In this document: positions 40,263-40,271 of the stretch, piece by piece
Layout of the letters: each line of letters starts with the position of its first letter
Position numbering within the stretch: position 1 is the first letter of the stretch
NCBI GenBank assembly: GCA_905201505.1
Contig: CAJKOJ010000012.1
Coordinates: forward strand, 1-40,271
Source of the DNA: an uncultured Eubacteriales bacterium
GTDB taxonomy: Bacteria; Bacillota; Clostridia; Lachnospirales; CAG-274
DNA length: 40,271 bases
Reading direction: 5' to 3'
Translations under genes and position numbers: made by a program
Notes under the pieces: generated by a model
Told to the model about the DNA's origin: nothing
Seen by the model: the letters and a program-made list of their open reading frames with translations, nothing else
Database searches by the model: none

Positions 40263-40271
40263 TCGGTTATC

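Overview
The window is Firmicutes DNA from spore-forming, gut-type Clostridia (probably Lachnospiraceae or relatives), but it appears to be built from at least two genomes. The central block, about 7,750 to 39,440, is AT-rich and encodes arginine almost only as AGA/AGG. It carries spore genes (a Csp-type germination protease, an alpha/beta small acid-soluble spore protein, a YlmC/YmxH protein). The flanks (1 to about 7,750 and about 39,450 to 40,271) use CGN arginine codons and GATC-rich sequence. Each boundary cuts through a gene. At the left, a signal peptide with its own promoter region runs into an unrelated C-terminus. At the right, a purine permease loses its last membrane segment where an opposing promoter, ribosome binding site and start codon begin. 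The two cut flank genes do not rejoin into one gene, so a chimeric assembly or amplification artefact is more likely than a clean insertion.

Left flank: two small phage-like genes under a promoter containing a LexA box; a cluster of TTGACTCC repeats; a LysR regulator; a MarR regulator with a perfect 24-bp palindrome at its promoter, followed by a YczE-like membrane protein fused to a cytidylate-kinase-like domain; an AAA-ATPase/PD-(D/E)XK protein; and an OmpR-type response regulator with its histidine kinase.

Central block, in order: a peptidase cluster (aminopeptidase P, DUF2161 protein, SEC-C methionine aminopeptidase), an esterase, YlmC/YmxH and a methyltransferase; two small unknown proteins; a probable Re-citrate synthase with NADP-isocitrate dehydrogenase (the route to 2-oxoglutarate and glutamate in anaerobes lacking Si-citrate synthase); a secreted stalk-domain protein; a cation/proton antiporter behind what I read as a fluoride riboswitch with an overlapping terminator; a 1,021-residue tandem subtilisin resembling CspB-CspA fusions; a nine-gene histidine operon hisZGDBHAFIE, lacking hisC and a histidinol phosphatase; a spore protein; SOS-type ruvAB with a LexA box; two small proteins; 2-keto-3-deoxygluconate kinase and KduI (pectin/uronate catabolism); homoserine dehydrogenase; a small unknown protein; an ECF-type transporter pair without its substrate-binding subunit; and a truncated NCS2 purine permease.

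Right tail: minus-strand, decayed or frameshifted small ORFs and short repeats typical of plasmid or integrative-element cargo. No rRNA, tRNA, CRISPR array or complete insertion sequence was seen. The most interesting items are the riboswitch-controlled antiporter, the double Csp protease whose second domain keeps its triad residues but has a shortened active-site loop, the membrane/kinase fusion, and the two junctions.
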